In this document: positions 6,809 through 12,025 of the stretch, in pieces | Numbering within the stretch: position 1 is the first letter of the stretch | Layout of the letters: each line of letters starts with the position of its first letter | DNA from: Geobacter sp. | Lineage (GTDB): Bacteria; Desulfobacterota; Desulfuromonadia; Geobacterales; Geobacteraceae | Length of the DNA: 12,025 nt | Assembly: GCA_003857395.1 (NCBI GenBank) | Contig: RPRC01000197.1 | Coordinates: 1-12,025 of the forward strand | Reading direction: 5' to 3' | The notes under the pieces: generated by a model | What the model saw: only the letters and a program-made list of their open reading frames with translations | Database searches by the model: none | What the model was told of the DNA's origin: nothing | Made by a program: the position numbers and the translations under genes

Positions 6809-6846
6809 TTTAGCCACGGATGCACACGGATGTTCACGGATAAAGG
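6809..6846 (+). repeat. CATCCGTG-type repeat, left arm
   Basis: Starts TTTAGCCACGGATGCACACG and continues with TTCACGGATAAA, nearly identical to the left arm at 4235-4270. Its nearest right arm is a decayed CATCCAGCATCCGTTGACG at 6877-6895. A further degenerate piece (ATGGATTTTCACGGGT) lies at 6764-6779. Confidence 0.8.
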
Positions 6847-6928
6847 AAATAAACTCTAAAAGTATTCAATCTTTTTCATCCAGCATCCGTTGACGTAGGT
6901 AATTAACTGATTCTGAGATCATTGAATT

Positions 6929-7061
6929 GATGGCTTCGCAAAAAGTCCGGAAATGTGTTTTCCGTCATTCCCATGAAAACGGGAATCCAGGAATTTCAAC
7001 AACTTTTATAAACCCTGGATACCCGCTTTCGCGGGTATGACGAGTTTTTTCGAGACCATCT
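6929..7061. mobile_element. Small non-autonomous inverted-repeat (MITE-like) element
   Basis: Outer arms GATGGCTTCGCAAAAAGTC (6929-6947) and, inverted, GAGTTTTTTCGAGACCATC (7043-7061) match at 15 of 19 positions by eye. They enclose the tighter inverted pair at 6963-7042. No open frame for a transposase lies inside, so if mobile it would depend on an outside enzyme. It sits between oppositely oriented CATCCGTG-type repeats. Confidence 0.6.
6963..7042. repeat. dRS3-like inverted repeat pair
   Basis: Left arm 6963-6991 begins CGTCATTCCC and ends GGGAATCCAGG. Right arm 7014-7042 is the inverted form CCTGGATACCCG...CGGGTATGACG. Each arm is itself a small palindrome (ATTCCC...GGGAAT; ACCCGC...GCGGGT). 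The pattern resembles the widespread ATTCCC-N8-GGGAAT class of proteobacterial repeats. T6 follows at 7045-7050, so it could also terminate plus-strand transcription. Confidence 0.75.
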
Positions 7062-7122
7062 TGAATTAGCTGAAGAAGGAACCAGCAGAAGATCAGCACT
7101 AATCGGATTAAATCATGATTCG

Positions 7123-7198
7123 TTTTTATCCGTGAACATCCGTGCCTGCGCGCTGTAGCTCTGTCTAATCCGCGTAAGCGTGTGCATCCGTGGCTAAC
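7123..7198 (-). repeat. CATCCGTG-type repeat, split copy
   Basis: TTTTTATCCGTGAACATCCG (7123-7142) and TGTGCATCCGTGGCTAAC (7181-7198) are the two halves of the repeat in inverse orientation to 6809-6846. About 36 bp lie between them, containing a decayed unit AATCCGCGTAAGCGTG. Either an insertion or an extra diverged tandem unit explains this. Confidence 0.75.
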
Positions 7199-7231
7199 GA
7201 CTTTGATTTCCAGTTTTCGCTTTAAAGATAG

Positions 7232-7255
7232 AAATCCGTGTACATCCATGGCTAA
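7232..7255 (-). repeat. CATCCGTG-type repeat, short copy
   Basis: AAATCCGTGTACATCCATGG followed by CTAA: a one-and-a-half unit copy in the same orientation as 7123-7198, with one change in the terminal unit (CCATGG for CCGTGG). Confidence 0.75.
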
Positions 7256-7321
7256 TATGGTTCTAAAAGGTTCATCATGCTCGCATATTTTTCATCCGCG
7301 GCCCACCGCTGGTTTTGAACC

Positions 7322-7350
7322 TTGACAAGCCTGATAAGGCGTCATACTAT
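7322..7350 (+). promoter_or_regulatory. Sigma70 promoter of the second acyltransferase gene
   Basis: TTGACA (7322-7327), a 17-bp spacer, and TACTAT (7345-7350). The -35 is perfect and the -10 matches four of six, with all key positions (T1, A2, T6). The predicted start is near 7357, giving a leader of about 40 nt. Confidence 0.8.
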
Positions 7351-7397
7351 TTTAAAACATTTACAAATACCCCAACTAATGAACGGAATCGCCCCCC

Positions 7398-8093
7398 ATG
7401 ACTCGATTTTATTTCAGGAAGATTGCCTTGGACGAACCCCTCATCAGTGAAGTATACCGGCTCCGTTACAAGGTCTACTGCGAAGAATGGGGATTCGAGA
7501 AACCTGAAGACCATCCCGGTGGCCTTGAGACCGACGAGTACGACCCTCACTCCCTGCACTTTGGTGCGTTCTCGCAGGAGAGCGGGAACCTGATCGGCAC
7601 CATCAGGCTCATCCTCAACTCTGAACTGGGCTTTCCAATTGAAAATCACTGCTCCTTCAGCACTGAGTTGTCCTGGCTCAACAAAGATAACGTTGCGGAG
7701 ATCTCCCGGCTTGCCGTGAGCAAGGAATACCGCAAAAGAGCTGTTGACAGCCTGATTTATAATGATGGGGAAATACGAACCGACCAGAAAGAAGCAGCGA
7801 AGGAAATTCTGGAGAAACGAAAGCAGGAATTTTTCATAATTATGGGGCTCTACACCTGCATGTACATGGAAAGCGCGCGACTGGGCCTGACCCACTGGTA
7901 CGCTGTCATGGCAAAGGGTCTGCGCATCCTGTTGAGAAGAATGAGCATCCAGCTTTTGCCCATTGGCCCGGAGGTCGAGTACCATGGACTGCGGGTGCCG
8001 TATCTTGGCACTATCGCTGATATCCTGAAAAATGTTTCCGCAGAGAAAGCGGAATTCTTTACTGAGTGCCAGAAGTCCGTCATTATTGAATAG
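7398..8093 (+). CDS. PEP-CTERM/exosortase system-associated acyltransferase, second copy
   Basis: A 231-residue member of the same GNAT/LuxI-like family as 5632-6399. Shared blocks: RLRYKVYCEEWGFE (21-34), ETDEYD (44-49), LIGTIRLIL (65-73), EISRLAVSK (101-109), AVMAKGLRILL (169-179) and PIGPEVEYHGLRVPYLG (188-204). Between the EISR and PIGP blocks it keeps a long charged stretch (116-144) where the other copy has a different, Pro/Ser/Lys-rich insert, so substrate pockets may differ. The ATG has only a weak ribosome binding site (ACGGA about 10 nt upstream). It is divergent from the first copy, has its own consensus sigma70 promoter and no riboswitch, so the two are probably expressed under different conditions. 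An octamer repeat array begins 7 bp after its stop. Predicted product: an N-acyl amino acid or related acylated compound. Confidence 0.87.
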   Translation: MTRFYFRKIALDEPLISEVYRLRYKVYCEEWGFEKPEDHPGGLETDEYDPHSLHFGAFSQESGNLIGTIRLILNSELGFPIENHCSFSTELSWLNKDNVAEISRLAVSKEYRKRAVDSLIYNDGEIRTDQKEAAKEILEKRKQEFFIIMGLYTCMYMESARLGLTHWYAVMAKGLRILLRRMSIQLLPIGPEVEYHGLRVPYLGTIADILKNVSAEKAEFFTECQKSVIIE

Positions 8094-8100
8094 CGGTTAA

Positions 8101-8228
8101 GAACAGGGGACAGGGGGCAGGGGGCAGTTGAACAGTTGAACAGTGGAACAGTTGAACAGTTAAACAGGTGAACAGGGGGCAGTTGAACAGTTGAACAGGG
8201 GACAGGGGACAGTCAAGCTGGGGAACAG
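8101..8228 (+). repeat. CAG-ending 7/8-mer tandem array
   Basis: About 16 units, all ending in CAG, mixing octamers (TTGAACAG, TGGAACAG, GTGAACAG) and heptamers (GGGACAG, GGGGCAG). The array starts 7 bp after the stop codon of the second acyltransferase and has the same orientation. The remaining 8229-8323, up to the CAAX-protease stop, shows nothing I recognise. Confidence 0.9.
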
Positions 8229-8323
8229 TGAAAATTTCTGTTTCTGTGGCTGCTTTGTTTGATCACGCGTCTACCCTTTAACCTATCAGCAAAGCGGACT
8301 TTCTACGCTTCACCTCCAAGTAC

Positions 8324-9010
8324 CTACCAGAAGTACCATTTTCCCGTTTGCAGTACATACACACCGAGCGCCAGGTTCGTAACACCATGGGCGACAATAC
8401 AGGCCGAAAGACTGCGGGTCCGATACAACAGGAGATTGTAGGCCAATCCTGCCATAATTCCTGCCAGGAACAGATTATGCTCCAGGCCGAACAGGACCGA
8501 CGCTATCAGGAATGACGGCCAGGTAAACCTGCCGATGGGGACTTTCGTAAAGTCGGGAGAAATGATGTAACGGATCAGGAATGATCGCCAGAACAGTTCC
8601 TCCATAATCGGGACAACCAGGGCAGCACCTGCAAGGCGCGACAACACCAGAAAAATCCGAACCATATCATCTTCGACGAGGTCCACGTTAAAGCCCCGCA
8701 TCGTACCCATCACTGCCTGCTTCATATCCATATTGATCCAAAGAACAAAAACGCAGATTCCAACACCAAGGGCAGCAAAGGCGATTCTGGGGCGGAAGAC
8801 CTCCCGGAACGTGACCTCGGTATAACTTTTCCGCAATACAAACAGCAAAATCGCCACCGAGATGACTTTTATCGGGTAGAGAAAGAGATAAAATTGTTCC
8901 GTGAGGTTAAGTATGCCCTTCCCTGAAAGAAAATGTGCCAACTGTTCCAGTGCAATAAACAGCATGTAGAGCGCGAAGGGAGCTATCCTGCAGTAAAATG
9001 CGTTTTTCAC
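8324..9010 (-). CDS. CAAX prenyl protease-related (CPBP family) membrane protein, PEP-CTERM-associated type
   Basis: A multi-pass membrane protein of 228 residues if translation begins at GTG 9008-9010. CPBP/ABI motifs are present: EELFWR (glutamates 137-138, R142), FGLEHN (H178) and HGVTN (H208, N212), the expected metal-binding set of an intramembrane protease. A CAAX-protease-related family is known to accompany PEP-CTERM/exosortase systems; its substrate is unknown. The open frame extends upstream to ATG 9103, but the first 31 residues look non-coding: that stretch holds a fragment of the CATCCGTG repeat (AGCCACGGATGC, 9038-9049) and the regulatory box 9086-9102. The GTG is preceded by GGAG at 10 nt and followed at once by the basic, then hydrophobic N-terminus KNAFYCRIAPFALYML typical of this family. 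The ATG at 9061 or 9103 remains possible. Confidence 0.85.
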   Translation of the reverse strand: MKNAFYCRIAPFALYMLFIALEQLAHFLSGKGILNLTEQFYLFLYPIKVISVAILLFVLRKSYTEVTFREVFRPRIAFAALGVGICVFVLWINMDMKQAVMGTMRGFNVDLVEDDMVRIFLVLSRLAGAALVVPIMEELFWRSFLIRYIISPDFTKVPIGRFTWPSFLIASVLFGLEHNLFLAGIMAGLAYNLLLYRTRSLSACIVAHGVTNLALGVYVLQTGKWYFW

Positions 9011-9085
9011 GGTATACTTTCTCCATACAATGAATTCAGCCACGGATGCGCGAAGAACCATGTGCGCCGACAGCCAGGCTAGAGC

Positions 9086-9102
9086 TGTAAGGTTTCCCGA
9101 CA
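9086..9102 (-). promoter_or_regulatory. Candidate PrsR/PEP-CTERM activator box, second copy
   Basis: On the minus strand the sequence TGTCGGGAAACCTTACA fits TGTCGG-N6-TTACA, as at 267-283. It lies 71 bp before the -24 element of the sigma54 promoter at 9174-9189. A further half-site, CCGACA, occurs at 9067-9072, exactly 30 bp from the CCGACA of this box. Two exact-pattern hits, each in front of one of the two good sigma54 promoters in the window, argue against chance. Confidence 0.55.
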
Positions 9103-9103
9103 T

Positions 9104-9165
9104 ACTCCACGCAACGCTTCTTCCAATTCCAATCCCTATAGCACAATAGCCCGTTCGCGTGGAGT
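9104..9165. promoter_or_regulatory. Inverted repeat between box and sigma54 promoter
   Basis: ACTCCACGCAACG (9104-9116) is matched inverted by CGTTCGCGTGGAGT (9152-9165), with one bulged base and about 35 bp between. T5 follows on the plus strand. It could be a binding site for another dimeric regulator or a weak terminator hairpin for upstream plus-strand transcription. Confidence 0.35.
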
Positions 9166-9173
9166 TTTTCTTT

Positions 9174-9189
9174 AGGCACTATTTTTGCA
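9174..9189 (+). promoter_or_regulatory. Sigma54 (-24/-12) promoter
   Basis: AGGCAC-N5-TTGCA, one mismatch (first T to A) from TGGCAC-N5-TTGCA, with the essential GG (9175-9176) and GC (9187-9188) at correct spacing. The predicted start is about 9200, leaving 34 nt to the chosen ATG at 9234 and only 16 nt to the in-frame ATG at 9216. Confidence 0.75.
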
Positions 9190-9233
9190 ATTTTAATTAA
9201 AAATCAGCTGAAACAATGAAAAAGGACCCCACG

Positions 9234-11501
9234 ATGCCCACAGTTGCAGAACAGTCTTTCCCACTGACAAGTGCAGATGATAAATTTGCACTGCTGAAAG
9301 ATCTGACGGAAATCATCCTGGGAACAGATACTGTCAACTCCATAGCAAATCAGGTCCTCGACCTCGTCATCCGGGACACCGGCGCGGGGAAGTGTTCCCT
9401 GATGCTGCTCAATGACCGCAGGGAACTTTCCATTATCGCGTCCCGGGGCATTGAACTGGAGGTATCCAGAAACTATCGATCGGGACTTGGCCAAAGCATC
9501 GCCGGCACCGTTATCCGCAACACCGTCCCCGTGCTTGTTACCGATCTCGATCGGGACGATAGATTTCAAGACATGGGCGGGGGTAACTACCGTACGAAAT
9601 CTTTCATTGCCTGTCCAATTACCGGCAACAAAAGAATGATCGGCATTCTCAACGCCAGTGACCGGAAGGATTCGTGTCCCTTTGACGAGCACGACTTCAG
9701 CATAATGTGCCTCATCAGTCAGTTGACTGCCGTTGCGCTGGAAAAGGCGCTTCTTGTCGTACAAATGAAAGAGAAGACTTCAGAACTGGAAGAGATGAAC
9801 CGGAAACTTATCGAAGGGGATTTGCTCAAAACCGAGTTTCTGACCCGTCTCGCACACGAATTGAGAACCCCCCTGAATTCCATCAAAGGCTCTATCTACT
9901 ATCTGGAAAACACCGACAAACTTGAGTTGGGGGAGCAAAAGGAATTCTACTCCATTATCTCGAAAGAGACCGACAAGCTGGCAGCCATCGCGGAAAACCA
10001 GCTTGCTTTTCTCACCGGCGAAGAAGAGTTGCGAAGCGTCAGGAAGTCGGTTGTCAATCTGGATGAGATACTCACCGAAGTTTCCTGTTCCAAGACACTC
10101 CTGGAGCAACTCGAACGAGAGGGCATCAACCTCTCTGTCCAGTTAGAGCAAGGAGTAAAGGAGATTCTTGGCGACAAATTCAGGATCACCCAGATGTTCA
10201 TCATCCTGCTTGAAGGCCTTGCATCACACTTGAAACAGGGAGACAGTCTCCGCATCGCCGCACGTGAAGATGAAGCAGTTCTTGTCACCTTCCAGACAAA
10301 CAGAGAACTTCCTGAACGTTTTGAAGAAGCCTTTTCCTCTCCCGACCGAGACCTCGAGAAAGATGAAGGCAGACATCGCACAAAAATGTATCTGGTGCGC
10401 AAAAAAGCTGAAAGTCTCGGCTGGGACCTGAGTATCCATAACGGCGCCGGAGAGTTTATTCTCACGTTAACCATCCCCCGCAGCAGGCGGCAAAAGATTG
10501 ACGCGGCAGTGGGGAAAAGCATCGACCTGTTTTTGGAGTTCATTGCTGAACTCATGGGTCTTAATACCTGCTCCATCATGCTGCGTGACGAGTTTACCGG
10601 CGATCTGCGAATCCAGAGCTCCATGGGACTGGACGATGACGTTGTCAGGAAAACGCAGATTCGGCCGGGTGACCAGATCTGCGGCTGGGTTGCCATGGAG
10701 GGCAAAGCAGTGCTCATCGAAGACATCGAGCATGACCCGCGCTTTGCCCGCAAAAGCACCTCCCAGTACAATACCAAATCGCTCCTCTCCATCCCCTTGA
10801 AAACCCGCGACAACGTCACCGGAGTACTGAACCTCAACAACAAGAAGTCAGCAGAGCCGTTCACCTCTCAGGACCTCACCCTCGCCGCCGTACTCGGCTC
10901 GCGGGTCTCGCGTCTCATCGAGAAGCTGCGTACCGACGAGGACTGGGAAGAGGACTTCCGGAGCTTTTCCGACTCTTTCGACACACTCCTGACCGCAGGG
11001 AGGAAGTACCACAAAAAGGAGCGTCAGTTTCCGGACCTGGTCAGACAGATCATGGAAAACCTGGAAACAACCGGCGAGCAAAAGGAAATGGCGCTCTACG
11101 TCTCAACGGTGTACGATCTGGGTCTGATGTTCATGGACGACGCGGTGCTGCGCAAAAACAAGCTCGAACCCGCAGAACTCGCATCCCTGAAGGTGCACCC
11201 CTTCAATACCATCGAGCTGCTGAACAGCATAGAATTTTCCCCTGAAGTGAATAAGGCAATCCTCCACCACCACGAAAAATACGATGGAACAGGCTACCCG
11301 GACGGGCTTGCGGGAGAAGAGATTCCTCTTATTTCACGGGTGATTGCCGTTGTTGACGCTTTCTTTGCAATGATTTCAAAGAGGCCGCATAGAAAAGAAA
11401 TTGCCCGCAGTGAAGCGCTCCAACAGATCAGGGATGGATCCGGAACAAGTTACGATCCGGCGGTGGTGGCAGCGTTGGAAGCTTCTGTGATGAAACAGTA
11501 G
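9234..11501 (+). CDS. GAF-HisKA-GAF-HD-GYP signalling protein with degenerate ATPase and HD sites
   Basis: A 755-residue soluble sensor with no membrane segment. Order: GAF (about 15-170), short coiled coil, HisKA with the H-box FLTRLAHELRTPLNSIKG (His 208), a region in the place of a HATPase (about 260-415), a second GAF (about 425-565), and an HD-GYP-like domain (about 605-750). The HATPase region lacks a recognisable N-box asparagine (ILLEGLASHL), the DxGxG G1 box and the GxGLGL G2 box, so it probably cannot bind ATP. In the HD-GYP part the usual LLHDIGK is TVYDLGLMF, losing the metal-binding His and the Lys, while HHEKYDGTGYPDG and VVDAFFA remain. It may thus act as a ligand-sensing scaffold or a phospho-acceptor rather than an enzyme. 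I chose ATG 9234 because AAGGA is 7 nt upstream; ATG 9216 has no such site. The gene is convergent with prsR and its TAG stop lies in the octamer array. Confidence 0.88.
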   Translation: MPTVAEQSFPLTSADDKFALLKDLTEIILGTDTVNSIANQVLDLVIRDTGAGKCSLMLLNDRRELSIIASRGIELEVSRNYRSGLGQSIAGTVIRNTVPVLVTDLDRDDRFQDMGGGNYRTKSFIACPITGNKRMIGILNASDRKDSCPFDEHDFSIMCLISQLTAVALEKALLVVQMKEKTSELEEMNRKLIEGDLLKTEFLTRLAHELRTPLNSIKGSIYYLENTDKLELGEQKEFYSIISKETDKLAAIAENQLAFLTGEEELRSVRKSVVNLDEILTEVSCSKTLLEQLEREGINLSVQLEQGVKEILGDKFRITQMFIILLEGLASHLKQGDSLRIAAREDEAVLVTFQTNRELPERFEEAFSSPDRDLEKDEGRHRTKMYLVRKKAESLGWDLSIHNGAGEFILTLTIPRSRRQKIDAAVGKSIDLFLEFIAELMGLNTCSIMLRDEFTGDLRIQSSMGLDDDVVRKTQIRPGDQICGWVAMEGKAVLIEDIEHDPRFARKSTSQYNTKSLLSIPLKTRDNVTGVLNLNNKKSAEPFTSQDLTLAAVLGSRVSRLIEKLRTDEDWEEDFRSFSDSFDTLLTAGRKYHKKERQFPDLVRQIMENLETTGEQKEMALYVSTVYDLGLMFMDDAVLRKNKLEPAELASLKVHPFNTIELLNSIEFSPEVNKAILHHHEKYDGTGYPDGLAGEEIPLISRVIAVVDAFFAMISKRPHRKEIARSEALQQIRDGSGTSYDPAVVAALEASVMKQ

Positions 11502-11602
11502 AACAGTTGAACAGTAGAACAGTGAGGCAGTAGGACAGTGGAACAGTGGAACAGTGGAACAGTAGGACAGTAGGACAGTGGAACAGTGAGGCAGTGGAAC
11601 AG
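11491..11602 (+). repeat. Octamer tandem array, plus orientation
   Basis: Fourteen perfect-length octamers (112 bp) with consensus TGGAACAG; variants are TAGAACAG, TAGGACAG, TGAGGCAG and TTGAACAG. The array begins inside the coding region of the GAF/HD-GYP gene: its last two codons AAA CAG and its TAG stop come from the first two units. Confidence 0.95.
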
Positions 11603-11624
11603 TGATAGACTCCTGTGACTAGCC

Positions 11625-11715
11625 CTGTTTAACTGTTTAACTGTTTAACTGTTTAACTATTCAACTGTTTAACTATTTAACTGTTTAACTATTCAACTGT
11701 TCAACTGTTCAACTG
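11625..11715 (-). repeat. Octamer tandem array, minus orientation
   Basis: Read on the minus strand it is 11 octamers (TTGAACAG, TTAAACAG, TTGAATAG, TTAAATAG) plus a leading CAG. It begins in the last codons of prsR, and the TGA stop of that gene is in the first TTGAACAG unit. It faces the array at 11491-11602 across 22 bp, so the two form a long imperfect inverted repeat between convergent genes. Confidence 0.95.
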
Positions 11716-12025
11716 CCTCCCATGCCATGCTTCTTCATCAGGTCATAGAGCGTCGGCCTGCTCACCCCCAGCGCTTCCGCTGCCTTGGCGATGTTCCCGC
11801 CTTGCTCGCTCAATACCGTCCCTACCAGTTCCCGCTCCACCCTGTCCCGGGCAACTTTCAAGCTAATGCCGCTCTCCAGCGGCGCCTGCGGCGCAAGAGG
11901 CGCCGGAACCTTCCCTTCAAAACCCAGGTCGGATGGCTGCAGGAACGGCGAGTCTGCCATAAGAACAGCCCTCTGAACCTTGTTTTCCAACTCGCGGACA
12001 TTCCCCGGCCATTCATAGGAACGGA
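11709..12025 (-). CDS. prsR: PEP-CTERM-box response regulator PrsR, C-terminal part
   Basis: Partial: the gene runs off the window end; 104 residues of its C-terminus are visible. They begin inside the AAA+ sigma54-interaction domain with the conserved YEWPGNVRELENKVQRAV and end in a Fis-type helix-turn-helix, NIAKAAEALGVSRPTLYDLMKKHGM. A linker of about 45 residues joins them. This helix-turn-helix with SRPTLYDLMKKHG is characteristic of PrsR, the NtrC-like regulator of PEP-CTERM systems that activates sigma54 promoters when phosphorylated by PrsK (PrsK is not in the window). An open-frame start at TTG 11988-11990 is only an internal codon. Likely targets in the window are the sigma54 promoters at 345-360 and 9174-9189. 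An unrelated NtrC-family regulator is possible but less likely in this context. Confidence 0.88.
   Translation of the reverse strand, partial: RSYEWPGNVRELENKVQRAVLMADSPFLQPSDLGFEGKVPAPLAPQAPLESGISLKVARDRVERELVGTVLSEQGGNIAKAAEALGVSRPTLYDLMKKHGMGGS

Noticed and set aside
7347..7985. Minus-strand frame of 212 codons opposite the second acyltransferase
   Set aside because: Overlaps a gene with clear family motifs and a consensus promoter; no domain recognised in the minus frame.
8101..8228. Possible CRISPR array
   Set aside because: Units are 7-8 bp in direct tandem without spacers.
9947..10864. Minus-strand frame of 305 codons opposite the GAF/HD-GYP gene
   Set aside because: Ser/Arg-rich low-complexity translation typical of an antisense shadow; the plus frame has clear domains.

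Overview
The window looks like a chromosomal piece of a Geobacter/Desulfuromonas-type bacterium (Desulfuromonadota). This is inferred from the combination of PEP-CTERM/exosortase accessory genes, a PrsR-type sigma54 response regulator, a GEMM-I riboswitch of the kind described from Geobacter, and CATCCGTG-type and ATTCCC...GGGAAT intergenic repeats. No marker gene (rRNA, tRNA) is present, so the assignment is tentative. No exosortase and no polysaccharide-assembly gene falls inside the window; it is probably a satellite or flank of a PEP-CTERM/exosortase locus.

Layout. (1) 1-1154: a non-coding leader carrying a 17-bp candidate activator box and a textbook sigma54 promoter, then a secreted PEP-CTERM protein, closed by a perfect bidirectional terminator at 1188-1235. 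(2) 1255-6399, minus strand: from upstream to downstream, an exosortase-associated GNAT/LuxI-like acyltransferase, a PP-loop amidotransferase-like ATPase with its own promoter, a long-chain acyl-CoA synthetase-like ligase, and an NAD(P)-dependent thioester-reductase-like SDR overlapping the ligase by ATGA. (3) 6400-7397: a 1-kb non-coding region holding a GEMM-I riboswitch plus terminator that reads into the first acyltransferase, then a mosaic of nested inverted repeats. (4) 7398-8093, plus strand: a second, divergent acyltransferase of the same family behind a good sigma70 promoter, followed by a CAG-ending octamer repeat array. (5) 8324-9010, minus strand: a PEP-CTERM-associated CAAX-protease-like membrane protein. 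(6) 9234-11501, plus strand: a GAF-HisKA-GAF-HD-GYP protein whose ATPase and HD active sites both look decayed, transcribed from a second sigma54 promoter with the same 17-bp box. (7) 11491-11715: two octamer arrays in opposite orientation. (8) 11709-12025, minus strand: the C-terminal end of PrsR, cut by the window edge.

How it may fit together (inference). PrsR would bind the shared TGTCGG-N6-TTACA box and, with sigma54, activate both the PEP-CTERM protein and the GAF/HD sensor gene. A second, nucleotide-second-messenger input (cyclic AMP-GMP predicted, cyclic di-GMP possible) would act by antitermination on the first acyltransferase, which probably makes an N-acyl amino acid or a related acyl product. 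The ligase and reductase form a split fatty-acid-to-aldehyde module. The most interesting feature is therefore a small-molecule acyl-lipid module wired to a cyclic-dinucleotide riboswitch inside an exosortase neighbourhood. Three octamer arrays sit at the 3' ends of three genes, each co-oriented with its gene, and two of them supply the stop codon.
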